Assembly (NCBI GenBank): GCA_045544195.1
Contig: JAZPYO010000034.1
Coordinates: forward strand, 124,001-188,000
DNA: 64,000 nt
Source of the DNA: RGIG7213 sp045544195
Lineage (GTDB): Bacteria; Bacillota; Clostridia; Oscillospirales; CAG-272
Reading direction: 5' to 3'
Shown here: piece by piece, positions 29,259 to 38,504 of the stretch
Layout: every line of letters starts with the position of its first letter
How positions within the stretch are numbered: position 1 is the first letter of the stretch
Translations under genes and position numbers: made by a program
Notes under the pieces: model-generated
What the model saw: only the letters and a program-made list of their open reading frames with translations
What the model was told of the DNA's origin: nothing
The model's database searches: none

Positions 29259-31589
29259 TTGAAAATCATCAAAAGGTTTACAGCCGTAGCTCTTATCGTT
29301 ATGATGATCGCATCGTGCTTTTCATTCATTTCGGTTTCAGCAGGAGCTGTTGACAGTTATTATCAATCGCTTGTAAACGCAGGCTTCCCTTCCAGCTATG
29401 CTGAAAGACTTACGAAGCTTCATCTCGTTCATCCCTCGTGGGAATTTGTTCCTCTCGATGTTACGGGCGTAAGCGAAGCCCAGGGCAAAACCGCTTATAC
29501 GTGGGACTACGTAATTTCTATGGAATATTCGGGCTGCGGTGAGGATAACAACCTTGTATATCCTTCCTCCGATTATAAGCCTTACAGAAAAAATTCAAAC
29601 ACATACGACTCAGGCTGGTGGCCCGTAAGCGAAAGTGCGCTCAGATATGTTATGGACCCGAGAAACTTTATGACAGAACGTAACATATTTATGTTTATGG
29701 ACCTTTATTACGGTGACTCTACATACTCCGAAGCAGATGTTGAAGCGGCGCTTGCGGGATGCTTTATGTCACACAAGGTAATACCCGATTCGGGCAACTC
29801 AATGACATACGCACAGTATTTTATCCAAGAGGGTAAAAAATACAATGTAAACCCGATATTTATTGCGGCAAGACTTAGACAGGAGCAGGGTTCAGGTACA
29901 AGCCCGCTTATTTCAGGCGCTTGCGGAGATACTCTGTGGAGATATTTCGAAAGCGGCACTAACGGCGCTAACGGAAGCCATTCATACAGTGAGCTTGTGG
30001 GCTATAACGGTTATTACAACTACTTTAATATGGGTGCTTCCGGTAACGGATACTTTAACATTTACCTCAACGGTATGAAGGAAGCAAAAAGCGCAGGATG
30101 GACGACTCACAGAGCAGCTATTTCAGGCGGTATTCAGAAGCTCAAGACCTCTTACCTTGACAGATATCAGAACACTCTGTATTTGCAGAAATACAATGTA
30201 GATGCACGCAGTATGAAAAACGGCTCTTGCATCAACTTCTGGGGACAGTACATGCAGAACTTCTCTGCTCCTTACAGCGAGGGAAGAACGATACAGAAGG
30301 GTATGCAGGCAAACCTTGATATCAAGATCAGATTCTGCATTCCCGTTTACAGAGGAATGCCCAGCACACCCAGATCCGACCCCGGCTCTATGTTCTCAAG
30401 TGAAAACTATTCTTACTCAACAGCAATTGACAATCCCGCGACAGCAAGCAACTCAGGCAGCTCTCCTTCTGAGGTTTCTTACACAATAAATATCGACACC
30501 TCACCTTCCCTTTATTTTAACGGTTGGGCTATAACAACAAAGGGTATAACCGATTACTACTACAGCATAGACTTCAATAATTCCTGGAAGCAGTTAAACG
30601 GCTACACACGTGCAGACGTTTATAACGCGGCAGTCGGGGCAGGATATCCTGCATCAGCGTCCGACATAAACTCCTACGAGGGCACAGCGGACCTTAAGGG
30701 TCTTACCCCCGGTTCTCACGTTATCGTTATCAAAGGACGCACTAAGTCGCTTTCAACCGCCACAGGTGTTCAGAACTTCCCTGTTGCAGTTATAAATCTT
30801 ACTGTTCAGACAGAGCAGACCGACTGTAGATTCGTTCTCGATACTCCTTCTACCTCTTCAACAACATCCGTTGAGATAGGAAAAGATCTTATGACGAGTG
30901 GTTGGGGTCTTGCGCCGAGCGGCGTTAGCAGATTCTCCGTATCAATTGACGGCGGAAATGACGTTACATTGACACCCAAGCATCGTCCTGACGTACTTGC
31001 GGCTCCCGGTCACGAAGAATTGGCAAAAACCAACAGTGAGCTTCACGGCTTCGACCACGCAATTCCCACATCTGATCTTTCACTCGGCGTGCATACGGCT
31101 AAGATCTATCTTACAGCAAAATCCGGTCTTAAGTTCGTTATGGCAGAATTCAAGTTTAATGTCGTTCTCGGATCGAATTACACGATATCGGCAACAGACA
31201 CCTCGGGATATAAGGATACTAAATTCAACGGTCAGAATGTATTCTGCGGAATTGAAGAAGGTACTACAGGTTCTGAGCTTATTTCAAAGATCGTTACCGA
31301 GAATTGCAAGGTATTCGACCTTTCAGGCAATGTTGTAACATCCTCTGAGCTTAAGTCAGGCTACGTAATAAAGATGTTTATAGGTCAGACACCGGTAAAA
31401 TCAGCAACCGTTATAGTAACCGGTGATACGGACGGCGACGGCGTTGTTTCCGCAAAGGATGTTTTGAAGATCAAAAAGCATATCGGCGGACACTATACGA
31501 CAGGCTATCTTGCCGCCGCGGACAGTGATCTTAACGGTTCTATCACACAGAACGATCTTTCTGCGATCGCTGATATTTGCGCAAAATAA
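29259..31589 (+). CDS. Secreted glucosaminidase-type autolysin with type I dockerin (paralogue, TTG start)
   Basis: This 776-residue paralogue starts at TTG (29259), 8 bp after AAAGGAG, and gives a clean signal peptide (LKIIKRFTAVALIVMMIASC, then FSFISVSAGA). An ATT-rich upstream frame from 29211 has no ribosome binding site. The catalytic domain repeats the neighbour's plan: YYQSLVNAGFPSSYAERLTK, then FIAARLRQEQGSGTSPL and GYNGYYNYFNMGASGNGYFN. Two GW-type modules follow (FNGWAITTKGITDYYYSID and TSGWGLAPSGVSRFSVSID). The C-terminal X-like module and dockerin contain TGDTDGDGVVSAKDV and DSDLNGSITQNDL. Confidence 0.9.
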   Translation: MKIIKRFTAVALIVMMIASCFSFISVSAGAVDSYYQSLVNAGFPSSYAERLTKLHLVHPSWEFVPLDVTGVSEAQGKTAYTWDYVISMEYSGCGEDNNLVYPSSDYKPYRKNSNTYDSGWWPVSESALRYVMDPRNFMTERNIFMFMDLYYGDSTYSEADVEAALAGCFMSHKVIPDSGNSMTYAQYFIQEGKKYNVNPIFIAARLRQEQGSGTSPLISGACGDTLWRYFESGTNGANGSHSYSELVGYNGYYNYFNMGASGNGYFNIYLNGMKEAKSAGWTTHRAAISGGIQKLKTSYLDRYQNTLYLQKYNVDARSMKNGSCINFWGQYMQNFSAPYSEGRTIQKGMQANLDIKIRFCIPVYRGMPSTPRSDPGSMFSSENYSYSTAIDNPATASNSGSSPSEVSYTINIDTSPSLYFNGWAITTKGITDYYYSIDFNNSWKQLNGYTRADVYNAAVGAGYPASASDINSYEGTADLKGLTPGSHVIVIKGRTKSLSTATGVQNFPVAVINLTVQTEQTDCRFVLDTPSTSSTTSVEIGKDLMTSGWGLAPSGVSRFSVSIDGGNDVTLTPKHRPDVLAAPGHEELAKTNSELHGFDHAIPTSDLSLGVHTAKIYLTAKSGLKFVMAEFKFNVVLGSNYTISATDTSGYKDTKFNGQNVFCGIEEGTTGSELISKIVTENCKVFDLSGNVVTSSELKSGYVIKMFIGQTPVKSATVIVTGDTDGDGVVSAKDVLKIKKHIGGHYTTGYLAAADSDLNGSITQNDLSAIADICAK

Positions 31590-31597
31590 AGCTGATC

Positions 31598-31633
31598 ATC
31601 AGCCAAGGTATTTCCTTGGCTGATGTGTTTTTT
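31598..31633 (+). terminator. Terminator of the glucosaminidase unit
   Basis: ATCAGCCAAGG (31598-31608) pairs with CCTTGGCTGAT (31614-31624), followed by GTGTTTTTTT. Confidence 0.9.
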
Positions 31634-31655
31634 TACGCAATTGGAAAAATCACTA

Positions 31656-31684
31656 TTGACAAGAGTCAAACCGTGTGATATAAT
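31656..31684 (+). promoter_or_regulatory. Promoter of the TPP riboswitch-thiT unit
   Basis: TTGACA (31656-31661), a 17-base spacer and TATAAT (31679-31684): full consensus. Transcription would start ~15 bases before the riboswitch. Confidence 0.85.
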
Positions 31685-31705
31685 CAACTCGTCAAAACGA
31701 TATAA

Positions 31706-31856
31706 CATAGGGGAGCTTGCTATGCAGGCTGAGAGGAAGTTAAAGCTTCGACCCGTAACCTGATGCGGATAATGCCGCCGTAGGTGCTTGGATGTATTTA
31801 TAGCCTTTAAGGCGGTCTGAATTGCACCTGCAGTCAGACCGCTTGTTTATTTTGGA
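31706..31856 (+). promoter_or_regulatory. TPP (thiamine pyrophosphate) riboswitch with terminator
   Basis: The aptamer (31706-31790) has the conserved THI-box words: AGGGGAGC near its 5' end, GGCTGAGAGGAAG, then GACCCGTAACCTGATGCGG and ATAATGCCGCCGTAGG. The expression platform is an intrinsic terminator, GCGGTCTGA paired with TCAGACCGC (31811-31843), followed by TTGTTTATTTT. The thiT ribosome binding site (GGAGG, 31854-31858) lies just beyond the T-rich tail. This is transcription attenuation that turns the transporter off when TPP is plentiful. Confidence 0.96.
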
Positions 31857-31863
31857 GGATAGC

Positions 31864-32496
31864 ATGAAATACTCAACAAAAAGGCTTTGTGAAAGTGGAA
31901 TATTATTGGCTCTTGCCACAGTTTTGTCTATGCTTAAGCTATTTGAATTTTCATTTGGCGGAAGTATTACGTTACTAAGTATGCTCCCCGTTGTGTTGAT
32001 CTCATACAGATACGGAGTAAAATGGGGACTGTCATGCGGCTTTATATACAGCATTTTGCAAATGCTGTTAGGAGTTAATACGATCTCTGTATTCGTTTTG
32101 CCGGGAGAAAGCCAGATGGTGTGGTGGCGTATCGTTCTTATGTGTCTTTTGGACTACGTTTTGGCTTACAGCGCTTTGGGACTCGGCGGACTTTTCAGAA
32201 ACAAGACACCTAAAAAGGCTTTGATTTCAGGTACACTTCTTTCACTTGCGGTATGCTATGCATTTCACACTTTATCGGGTGCGATATTCTTCGGATCTTA
32301 TGCGGAATGGTTTTTCAGCGATGTTATGAGCGGTGCATTTGCAAGCTACGTGCTTGCCACTTTTACAGGCGCGCCTTTGTATATTCTATATTCAGTTATA
32401 TATAACGGCTGTTATATGATACCTGAAATTATTCTCACGAGTATAGGCTCTATCGCAGTAAGCACCGTACCGTTTATTACAAAGGATATAAAATAG
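31864..32496 (+). CDS. thiT: Thiamine ECF transporter substrate-binding protein ThiT
   Basis: This 210-residue integral membrane protein is the S component that captures thiamine for an energy-coupling-factor (ECF) transporter. The family fingerprint is visible: an early GSITLLSMLPVVLISYRYG, the following helix GLSCGFIYSILQMLLG, the later LDYVLAYSALGLGGLF and a tail of hydrophobic helices. The ATPase and EcfT modules are not in the window and are probably shared. The start at 31864 follows TTTGGAGGATAGC. The TPP riboswitch directly upstream supports the substrate. Confidence 0.95.
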   Translation: MKYSTKRLCESGILLALATVLSMLKLFEFSFGGSITLLSMLPVVLISYRYGVKWGLSCGFIYSILQMLLGVNTISVFVLPGESQMVWWRIVLMCLLDYVLAYSALGLGGLFRNKTPKKALISGTLLSLAVCYAFHTLSGAIFFGSYAEWFFSDVMSGAFASYVLATFTGAPLYILYSVIYNGCYMIPEIILTSIGSIAVSTVPFITKDIK

Positions 32497-32498
32497 TA

Positions 32499-32542
32499 AA
32501 ATAAGCTCAGCCTTCACGAAATAGTGGTGGCTGAGCTTATTT
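32499..32542. terminator. Bidirectional terminator between thiT and the small amidase
   Basis: AAATAAGCTCAGCC (32499-32512) pairs with GGCTGAGCTTATTT (32529-32542), flanked by A- and T-rich runs on both strands. Confidence 0.85.
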
Positions 32543-32545
32543 ATA

Positions 32546-33112
32546 TCAGGTCGTGCCGAAATAGTTTATTATACCGTCGTAAATACCGAGGGCGTAGTCA
32601 CCCGGGTTTTCATTCATATTTCTTGCCTCCTCAGCATTAGTTATAAATCCAAGCTCTACAAGAGTTGCGGGCATTTGCGTTCTGCGCAAAACATACAGCC
32701 CCGGTCTTGAAAACACACCTCGGCTCTTTGTTCCTACTATATACTGTAACCACTTGAGAATGCTTTCAGCCAGTGGCGCTGCTTTGCTCATCTGACTGAA
32801 TACGTATGCTTCGCTTCCCGTTGCAGATGAATTAGCCGATGCATTTGCGTGCAAACTGATAAAATAATCAGCTCCCCATTGATTAGCACTGTTCACTCTG
32901 GCAGCAAGCGATGTGGAGTTACTTGTTCCAAGTATCTCATCGGGAGAATTTCGTGATGTAATAGCTTCATATTCAGGATTTTTGTTCAGCATATCACGCA
33001 GTATAATACCGATCCTGTATACAAGATCTGCTTCTTGAAAGCCGTTCCCTTCCGCGCCTGAATTAGGATTTTTAGGATTGTGTCCTTGATCGATAAAAAT
33101 TTTAATTGCCAT
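32546..33112 (-). CDS. N-acetylmuramoyl-L-alanine amidase (single domain, no signal peptide)
   Basis: This 188-residue protein is almost exactly one Amidase_3 domain: IFIDQGHNPKNPNSG with the first zinc His, the Glu of FQEADLVYRI, ISLHANASANS with the second His, and the catalytic Glu in TLVELGFITN. Unlike the dockerin amidases there is no signal peptide, membrane segment or binding module, so export would need another route such as phage-like holin/lysis or cell lysis. The ATG at 33112 follows TTGGAGGGAAAT; the TTG inside that ribosome binding site is not the start. A weak promoter (TTCACG, 18 bases, TATAAT at 33141-33136) lies upstream. Confidence 0.92.
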   Translation of the reverse strand: MAIKIFIDQGHNPKNPNSGAEGNGFQEADLVYRIGIILRDMLNKNPEYEAITSRNSPDEILGTSNSTSLAARVNSANQWGADYFISLHANASANSSATGSEAYVFSQMSKAAPLAESILKWLQYIVGTKSRGVFSRPGLYVLRRTQMPATLVELGFITNAEEARNMNENPGDYALGIYDGIINYFGTT

Positions 33113-33181
33113 ATTTCCCTCCAATATTTACTGATATTATATTTACTCATCTGCTTTTTCGTGAATAGTTTATAATAAATA

Positions 33182-33210
33182 TTGAAAATTTAATATTTAT
33201 GAGATACAAT
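33182..33210 (+). promoter_or_regulatory. Promoter of the HEYGH protein-uvrB-uvrA-HIRAN operon
   Basis: TTGAAA (33182-33187), a 17-base spacer and TACAAT (33205-33210). No Gram-positive SOS box (GAAC-N4-GTTC) is visible nearby, although uvrBA is LexA-controlled in many Firmicutes. Confidence 0.75.
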
Positions 33211-33240
33211 TATTGCACCGAATATTTGAAGGAGCATTTT

Positions 33241-33705
33241 ATGAAGTTTTTATATATCTTAGTACAATGTACATACGGAATTTTACAAACATTTCTGGGA
33301 GGAATAATATTCCTTATCAATATTAAATGCCCTCATTACTTTTATCACGGTGCGGTAATAACAAATTGGCCGCTTCCTTCAAGCTTATCGCTTGGAATGT
33401 TTATCTTCGTTACCGACAATGAGAATTGCTATCCGTCATTGCATAGTAAGTGGTCGCCGTCAGAGATACGCGAACGGCTTGTGGTACACGAATACGGTCA
33501 TACTGTACAATCGCTTATATTAGGTCCTTTGTATCTTATAGTTATGGGTATTCCCTCTTTTCTGTGGGCATTCATTCCATCGCTCAACCGTATGCGTAAG
33601 GAAAAACGAATATCTTATTTTTCGTTTTTTACTGAACGGTGGGCAAACTATCTCGGTGAAAAGGTTTTGAAGAAGAAATCAATGGAAAACGCACTTATAA
33701 ACTGA
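33241..33705 (+). CDS. Putative membrane zinc-metalloprotease-like protein (HEYGH)
   Basis: This 154-residue protein starts at 33241 after GAAGGAG. It has an N-terminal hydrophobic segment (~3-25) and a central motif VVHEYGHTVQSLILGPLYL, in which HEYGH matches the HExxH zinc signature, directly followed by another hydrophobic segment (IVMGIPSFLWAFIPSL). The C-terminal ~35 residues are basic and aromatic, with a possible third ligand in TERWANYLG. I do not recognise the family, and the protein may be a small membrane peptidase or a non-proteolytic relative. It lies 13 bp before uvrB in the same transcript, an unexpected partner for excision repair. Confidence 0.7.
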   Translation: MKFLYILVQCTYGILQTFLGGIIFLINIKCPHYFYHGAVITNWPLPSSLSLGMFIFVTDNENCYPSLHSKWSPSEIRERLVVHEYGHTVQSLILGPLYLIVMGIPSFLWAFIPSLNRMRKEKRISYFSFFTERWANYLGEKVLKKKSMENALIN

Positions 33706-33718
33706 ACAGGAGGACGCA

Positions 33719-35683
33719 TTGAGCAAATTTGAACTAAAATCCCCCTTTTCGCCTACGGGAGATCAGCCGTTGGCAATAGAGGCTCTTGTAAACGGAATAA
33801 AAAGCGGTATGACTGCACAGACTCTGCTCGGTGTTACAGGCTCAGGTAAAACGTTTACAATGGCTAACGTTATAGAAAAAGTGAATAAACCGACATTGGT
33901 GCTTGCTCACAACAAGACACTTGCAGCGCAGCTCTGCTCTGAGTTCAGGGAGTTTTTTCCCAATAATGCAGTTGAATATTTTATCTCATATTACGACTAT
34001 TTTCAGCCGGAGGCATATATACCCGGAAAGGACCTTTATATAGAAAAGGATTCGCTTATCAACGATGAAATAGACAAGCTCCGCCATAGCGCGACATCTG
34101 CTTTACTCGAAAGACGTGATGTGATCATTGTATCAAGCGTATCATGTATATATTCACTCGGTGATCCGTCTGAATATAAAGACCTTGTTTTGTCTATCCG
34201 CCCCGGTACTGTAATGGACAGAAATGAATATATTTCAAAGCTCCTGTCCATCAACTATGAACGAAACGATATAAGCCTTATCAGAGGAAAGTTCCGTGTG
34301 AGAGGCGATACAGTCGAGCTTTTGCCGTCAAATGAAGGTGAAAAGGCGCTGCGTGTCGAATTTTTCGGTGACGAGATAGATAGAATTTCCGAGGTGAATA
34401 TCGTAACCGGAGAGGTAATAAACTATCTTTCATACGCTGCAATTTATCCTGCCACTCACTATGCTGTATCTGAGGAAAAGCGTATGCAAGCTCTCGGTCA
34501 GATATTCGATGAAATGCAGGAGCGTGTGGCATATTTCAAATCTCAAGGAAAGCTGATTGAGGCTCAGCGTATCGAGGAACGGACGAAATACGATCTTGAA
34601 ATGATAAAGGAGGTCGGCTACTGCTCGGGCATTGAAAACTACTCGCGTATTTTTTCGGGCCGAGCGCCAGGCTCAACGCCGTTTTGTCTGTTGGACTTTT
34701 TTCCTGACGATTATCTTATGTTTATAGACGAATCTCACGTCACACTGCCTCAAGTAAGGGCAATGAACGGCGGAGACAGAGCAAGAAAAAAGAATCTTGT
34801 TGATTTTGGCTTTCGTTTACCGTCTGCATACGATAACCGCCCTTTATGCTTTGACGAATTTGAATCAAAGATAAATCAGGTGATATTCGTCAGCGCAACG
34901 CCTGCTGAATACGAAAGAAAGCGTTCTCAGCAGATCACAGAACAGATAATTCGCCCCACGGGACTTTGTGATCCGAAAATAATCATACGTCCTGTAAAAG
35001 GGCAGGTTGACGATCTTTTGGGAGAAATTCGCCAGAGGGTGAAAAAGAAGGAACGCACACTCGTTACGACCCTTACAACAAAAATGGCAGAGGATCTCAC
35101 CGAGTTTATAGAAAGCGCAGGCATAAGTGTTCGGTATATTCACCACGAGGTAGATACGCTGGAGCGCAACGAGATAATACGCGATCTGCGATTGGGAGTT
35201 TTTGATGTTCTGGTCGGCATTAACCTGTTGCGTGAGGGTCTTGATATGCCTGAGGTGTCGCTTGTTGCAATCCTTGATGCTGATAAGGAAGGCTTTCTGC
35301 GCTCTGAGGTATCTTTGATACAGACAATAGGAAGAGCTGCAAGACATATTGACGGAACAGTAATAATGTACGCAGACAAGGAAACGGACTCAATACGCGC
35401 AGCAGTTGCCGAAACCGAACGCAGACGCAGTATTCAGAGTGAATATAACCGAGCAAACGGAATAACTCCACGGTCTGTGTCAAAATCCATTCGCGATGTT
35501 ATCGACATCAAAGCAAAAGAGCCTAAAAAAGATAAGGAAAAGAAGCAGAAAAAGCTCACAAAGGCACAGAAGGAATTACAAATTCAAAAGCTGACCGCAG
35601 AAATGAAAAAGGCCGCAAGTGAGCTTAGATTTGAGGATGCGGCTCATTTCAGAGATTTGATAAAGGAACTTGAAAGTAACTGA
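33719..35683 (+). CDS. uvrB: Excinuclease ABC subunit B
   Basis: This 654-residue protein is the damage-verifying helicase of nucleotide excision repair. It starts at TTG (33719) behind AGGAGGACGCA. It has Walker A GVTGSGKTFTMANV, the damage-clamping beta hairpin region FISYYDYFQPEAYIP, Walker B LMFIDESH, motif VI QTIGRAARH and a C-terminal UVR domain (LRFEDAAHFRDLIKELE) that contacts UvrC. Length is normal. It is followed at once by uvrA. Confidence 0.98.
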   Translation: MSKFELKSPFSPTGDQPLAIEALVNGIKSGMTAQTLLGVTGSGKTFTMANVIEKVNKPTLVLAHNKTLAAQLCSEFREFFPNNAVEYFISYYDYFQPEAYIPGKDLYIEKDSLINDEIDKLRHSATSALLERRDVIIVSSVSCIYSLGDPSEYKDLVLSIRPGTVMDRNEYISKLLSINYERNDISLIRGKFRVRGDTVELLPSNEGEKALRVEFFGDEIDRISEVNIVTGEVINYLSYAAIYPATHYAVSEEKRMQALGQIFDEMQERVAYFKSQGKLIEAQRIEERTKYDLEMIKEVGYCSGIENYSRIFSGRAPGSTPFCLLDFFPDDYLMFIDESHVTLPQVRAMNGGDRARKKNLVDFGFRLPSAYDNRPLCFDEFESKINQVIFVSATPAEYERKRSQQITEQIIRPTGLCDPKIIIRPVKGQVDDLLGEIRQRVKKKERTLVTTLTTKMAEDLTEFIESAGISVRYIHHEVDTLERNEIIRDLRLGVFDVLVGINLLREGLDMPEVSLVAILDADKEGFLRSEVSLIQTIGRAARHIDGTVIMYADKETDSIRAAVAETERRRSIQSEYNRANGITPRSVSKSIRDVIDIKAKEPKKDKEKKQKKLTKAQKELQIQKLTAEMKKAASELRFEDAAHFRDLIKELESN

Positions 35684-35684
35684 T

Positions 35685-38504
35685 ATGCCAAATAAATTTA
35701 TTGAAGCAAAGGGTGTGAGGGTTCACAACCTGAAAAATATTGACGTTAAAATACCTCGTGATAAGTTCGTTGTACTTACAGGAGTATCAGGCTCAGGTAA
35801 ATCTTCCCTTGCATTTGACACACTGTATGCAGAGGGGCATCGCAGATTTGTCGAATCGCTTTCCTCGTATGCAAGACAGTTTTTAGGGCAGATGGAAAAG
35901 CCCGATCTCGATTTTATCGACGGTCTTTCTCCCGCTATATCAATAGATCAGAAAACAACGTCAAAGAATCCCCGTTCAACAGTCGGAACTGTAACGGAAA
36001 TATATGACTATCTGCGTTTATTGTATGCACGTGTAGGTATTCCCCATTGCCCTGTCTGCGGAAAGGAGCTTTGCAGAACAAGTACTGAAAATATTATTGA
36101 AAGAATACTGCAATTTCCCGAAAGAACAAAATTTCTCATTCTCTCCCCTGTTGTGAAGGACAAAAAAGGTATGCACGAAAAGGTGTTCGAGGATGCGAAA
36201 AAGGGCGGATACTCCCGTGTACGCATTGACGGCAGTGTATATGATCTTACCGAAGAAATAAATCTTGAAAAAAATCTTAAGCATACGATAGAGATAGTCG
36301 TAGACCGTCTTATTATGAAGCCCGATATAAGAACACGTCTGGCCGATTCGGTTGAATGTGCATTAAAGCTGTCATCGGGCAGTCTGATAATCCAGGATAT
36401 CAGCGATGAAAAGGAATATTCCTTCTCGCTCAACTTTGCTTGCGAGGAGCATAATATCAGCTATCCTGAATTAGAGCCGCGCCTTTTTTCATTCAATAAC
36501 CCTCTCGGCGCGTGCGATAAATGCGACGGTCTCGGAAATATGAGAAAGATATCGCCCGACAAGGTAATACCTGATCCGAATTTGAGCTTAAGACAGGGAG
36601 CTTTGGCTGTGAACGGCTTCAAAACAATGGATGAGGATTCGTGGGCAGGTCCGCTTTATTCCGCAGTAGGTAAGGATCACGGCTTTACACTCGACACACC
36701 TTTGAAGGACTTTTCAAAAAGCGCAATGAATGCTCTTTTATACGGCACAGGCACAAAAAAGTATGATATAGTAAGATACTTTGACGGTGTAAGGCACGAT
36801 AAGCCCGTTGCATTCAGCGGTGTTATACCAACGATGGAAGCACGCATGAGAATGTCAGGCGGCGAATATTATGAGCAATTTACAGAGGATATTGAATGCT
36901 CTGCGTGTAAGGGCAGACGCTTGAAGGACGGCATTCTCGCAGTCACCGTGGGCGGACTTAATATACACCAGGTATGCAGTCTGTCCATCAAAGAAAGCCT
37001 TGACTTTTTCGAAGCTATTGAATTTACAGAAACCGAATGGGCGATAGCTAAAGAGATAATAAAGGAAATAAAAGCGCGCTTAGGATTTTTAGTCAGCGTC
37101 GGGCTGAATTATCTCACTCTTACTCGTAATGCAGGCTCTCTTTCGGGCGGAGAGGCTCAGAGAATTCGTCTTGCTACACAGATAGGCTCCTCACTTATGG
37201 GCGTTATGTATATTCTCGACGAGCCGAGCATCGGACTGCACCAGCGTGATAACAAAAAGCTCATTGATACGCTTAAAAAGCTCCGCGATGCACAAAATAC
37301 AGTCATTGTAGTTGAGCATGATGAAGAAACGATGAATGAATGCGACTACATCGTAGACATTGGTCCCGGCGCAGGTATACACGGCGGCAGAGTTGTCGCC
37401 TGCGGAACTCCCGATGAAGTCAAGAAAAATAAAAACTCCCTTACGGCAGACTATCTGTCGGGCAGAAAAAAGATCGCCGTTCCGTTGCAAAGACGAAGCG
37501 GCAACGGCAAATCACTCAAAATATACGGCGCAAGAGCTAACAATTTGAAGAATATCGATGTTGAAATACCGCTCGGTAAGTTTGTTTGTGTTACAGGGGT
37601 ATCAGGCTCAGGCAAATCCTCACTTATAAATCTCATCCTTTCAAACAAGCTGTTAAAGGAGCTTAACGGCGCGCACACGACCGCCGGAGCACATGACAGA
37701 ATAGAAGGAATAGAGCATCTTGACAAGGTCATAGTTATAGACCAGAGCCCTATCGGACGTACTCCGCGTTCAAATCCCGCAACCTATACAGGACTTTTCA
37801 CAGATATACGCGAGCTTTTTGCGATGACTCCGGATGCTAAGCTGCGTGGATACTCCTCGGGCAGATTTTCATTCAATATAAAAGGCGGTCGATGCGAGAA
37901 CTGTGAGGGCGACGGTGTTAAATGCATAGAAATGCACTTTTTACCGGACATTTATGTTCCTTGTGAATCCTGCTCGGGAAAGAGATATAACGCAGATACT
38001 CTTGAGGTAAAGTATAAGGGTAAAAATATATACGAGGTCCTTGAAATGACTGTTGAAGAGGGCTTGAAATTTTTCGAAAGCCATCCGAAGATAGCACGCA
38101 AGCTGCAAACTCTGTACGATGTCGGTCTCGGTTATATAAAGATCGGTCAATCGTCAACAACGCTGTCAGGAGGTGAAGCACAGAGAGTAAAGCTTTCTAC
38201 TGAGCTTTCGCGCCGCCCCACAGGAAAAACGGTATATATCCTTGACGAGCCTACAACAGGGCTTCACACAGATGACGTTAAAAAGTTAATTGAGGTTTTA
38301 CAAAGACTTACCGATGCAGGTAATTCAATAATCGTTATAGAGCATAATCTTGATCTTATAAAGACAGCTGATCATATAATCGACCTCGGTCCTGAGGGCG
38401 GGGACGGCGGCGGCACGATCGTTGCTGTCGGAACTCCTGAGCAGGTTGCCGAAAGTCCCGATTCGTACACGGGAATATTTTTGAAAAATGCTTTATTACA
38501 ATGA
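35685..38504 (+). CDS. uvrA: Excinuclease ABC subunit A
   Basis: This 939-residue ATPase dimer finds DNA damage and loads UvrB. Both ABC halves are intact: GVSGSGKSSLAFDTLYAEG and GVSGSGKSSLINLI as Walker A, and two LSGGEAQR signatures. Zinc-binding pairs include CPVCGKELC and CENCEGDG/CESCSGK. The ATG at 35685 begins one base after the uvrB stop. An in-frame TTG at 35670 has a better-spaced AAAGGA and overlaps uvrB, so either may be used. The stop overlaps the HIRAN gene by 17 bp. Confidence 0.97.
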   Translation: MPNKFIEAKGVRVHNLKNIDVKIPRDKFVVLTGVSGSGKSSLAFDTLYAEGHRRFVESLSSYARQFLGQMEKPDLDFIDGLSPAISIDQKTTSKNPRSTVGTVTEIYDYLRLLYARVGIPHCPVCGKELCRTSTENIIERILQFPERTKFLILSPVVKDKKGMHEKVFEDAKKGGYSRVRIDGSVYDLTEEINLEKNLKHTIEIVVDRLIMKPDIRTRLADSVECALKLSSGSLIIQDISDEKEYSFSLNFACEEHNISYPELEPRLFSFNNPLGACDKCDGLGNMRKISPDKVIPDPNLSLRQGALAVNGFKTMDEDSWAGPLYSAVGKDHGFTLDTPLKDFSKSAMNALLYGTGTKKYDIVRYFDGVRHDKPVAFSGVIPTMEARMRMSGGEYYEQFTEDIECSACKGRRLKDGILAVTVGGLNIHQVCSLSIKESLDFFEAIEFTETEWAIAKEIIKEIKARLGFLVSVGLNYLTLTRNAGSLSGGEAQRIRLATQIGSSLMGVMYILDEPSIGLHQRDNKKLIDTLKKLRDAQNTVIVVEHDEETMNECDYIVDIGPGAGIHGGRVVACGTPDEVKKNKNSLTADYLSGRKKIAVPLQRRSGNGKSLKIYGARANNLKNIDVEIPLGKFVCVTGVSGSGKSSLINLILSNKLLKELNGAHTTAGAHDRIEGIEHLDKVIVIDQSPIGRTPRSNPATYTGLFTDIRELFAMTPDAKLRGYSSGRFSFNIKGGRCENCEGDGVKCIEMHFLPDIYVPCESCSGKRYNADTLEVKYKGKNIYEVLEMTVEEGLKFFESHPKIARKLQTLYDVGLGYIKIGQSSTTLSGGEAQRVKLSTELSRRPTGKTVYILDEPTTGLHTDDVKKLIEVLQRLTDAGNSIIVIEHNLDLIKTADHIIDLGPEGGDGGGTIVAVGTPEQVAESPDSYTGIFLKNALLQ

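Noticed and set aside
33113..33124. Start of the small amidase at TTG 33124
   Set aside because: That TTG is part of the TTGGAGGG ribosome binding site of the ATG at 33112.
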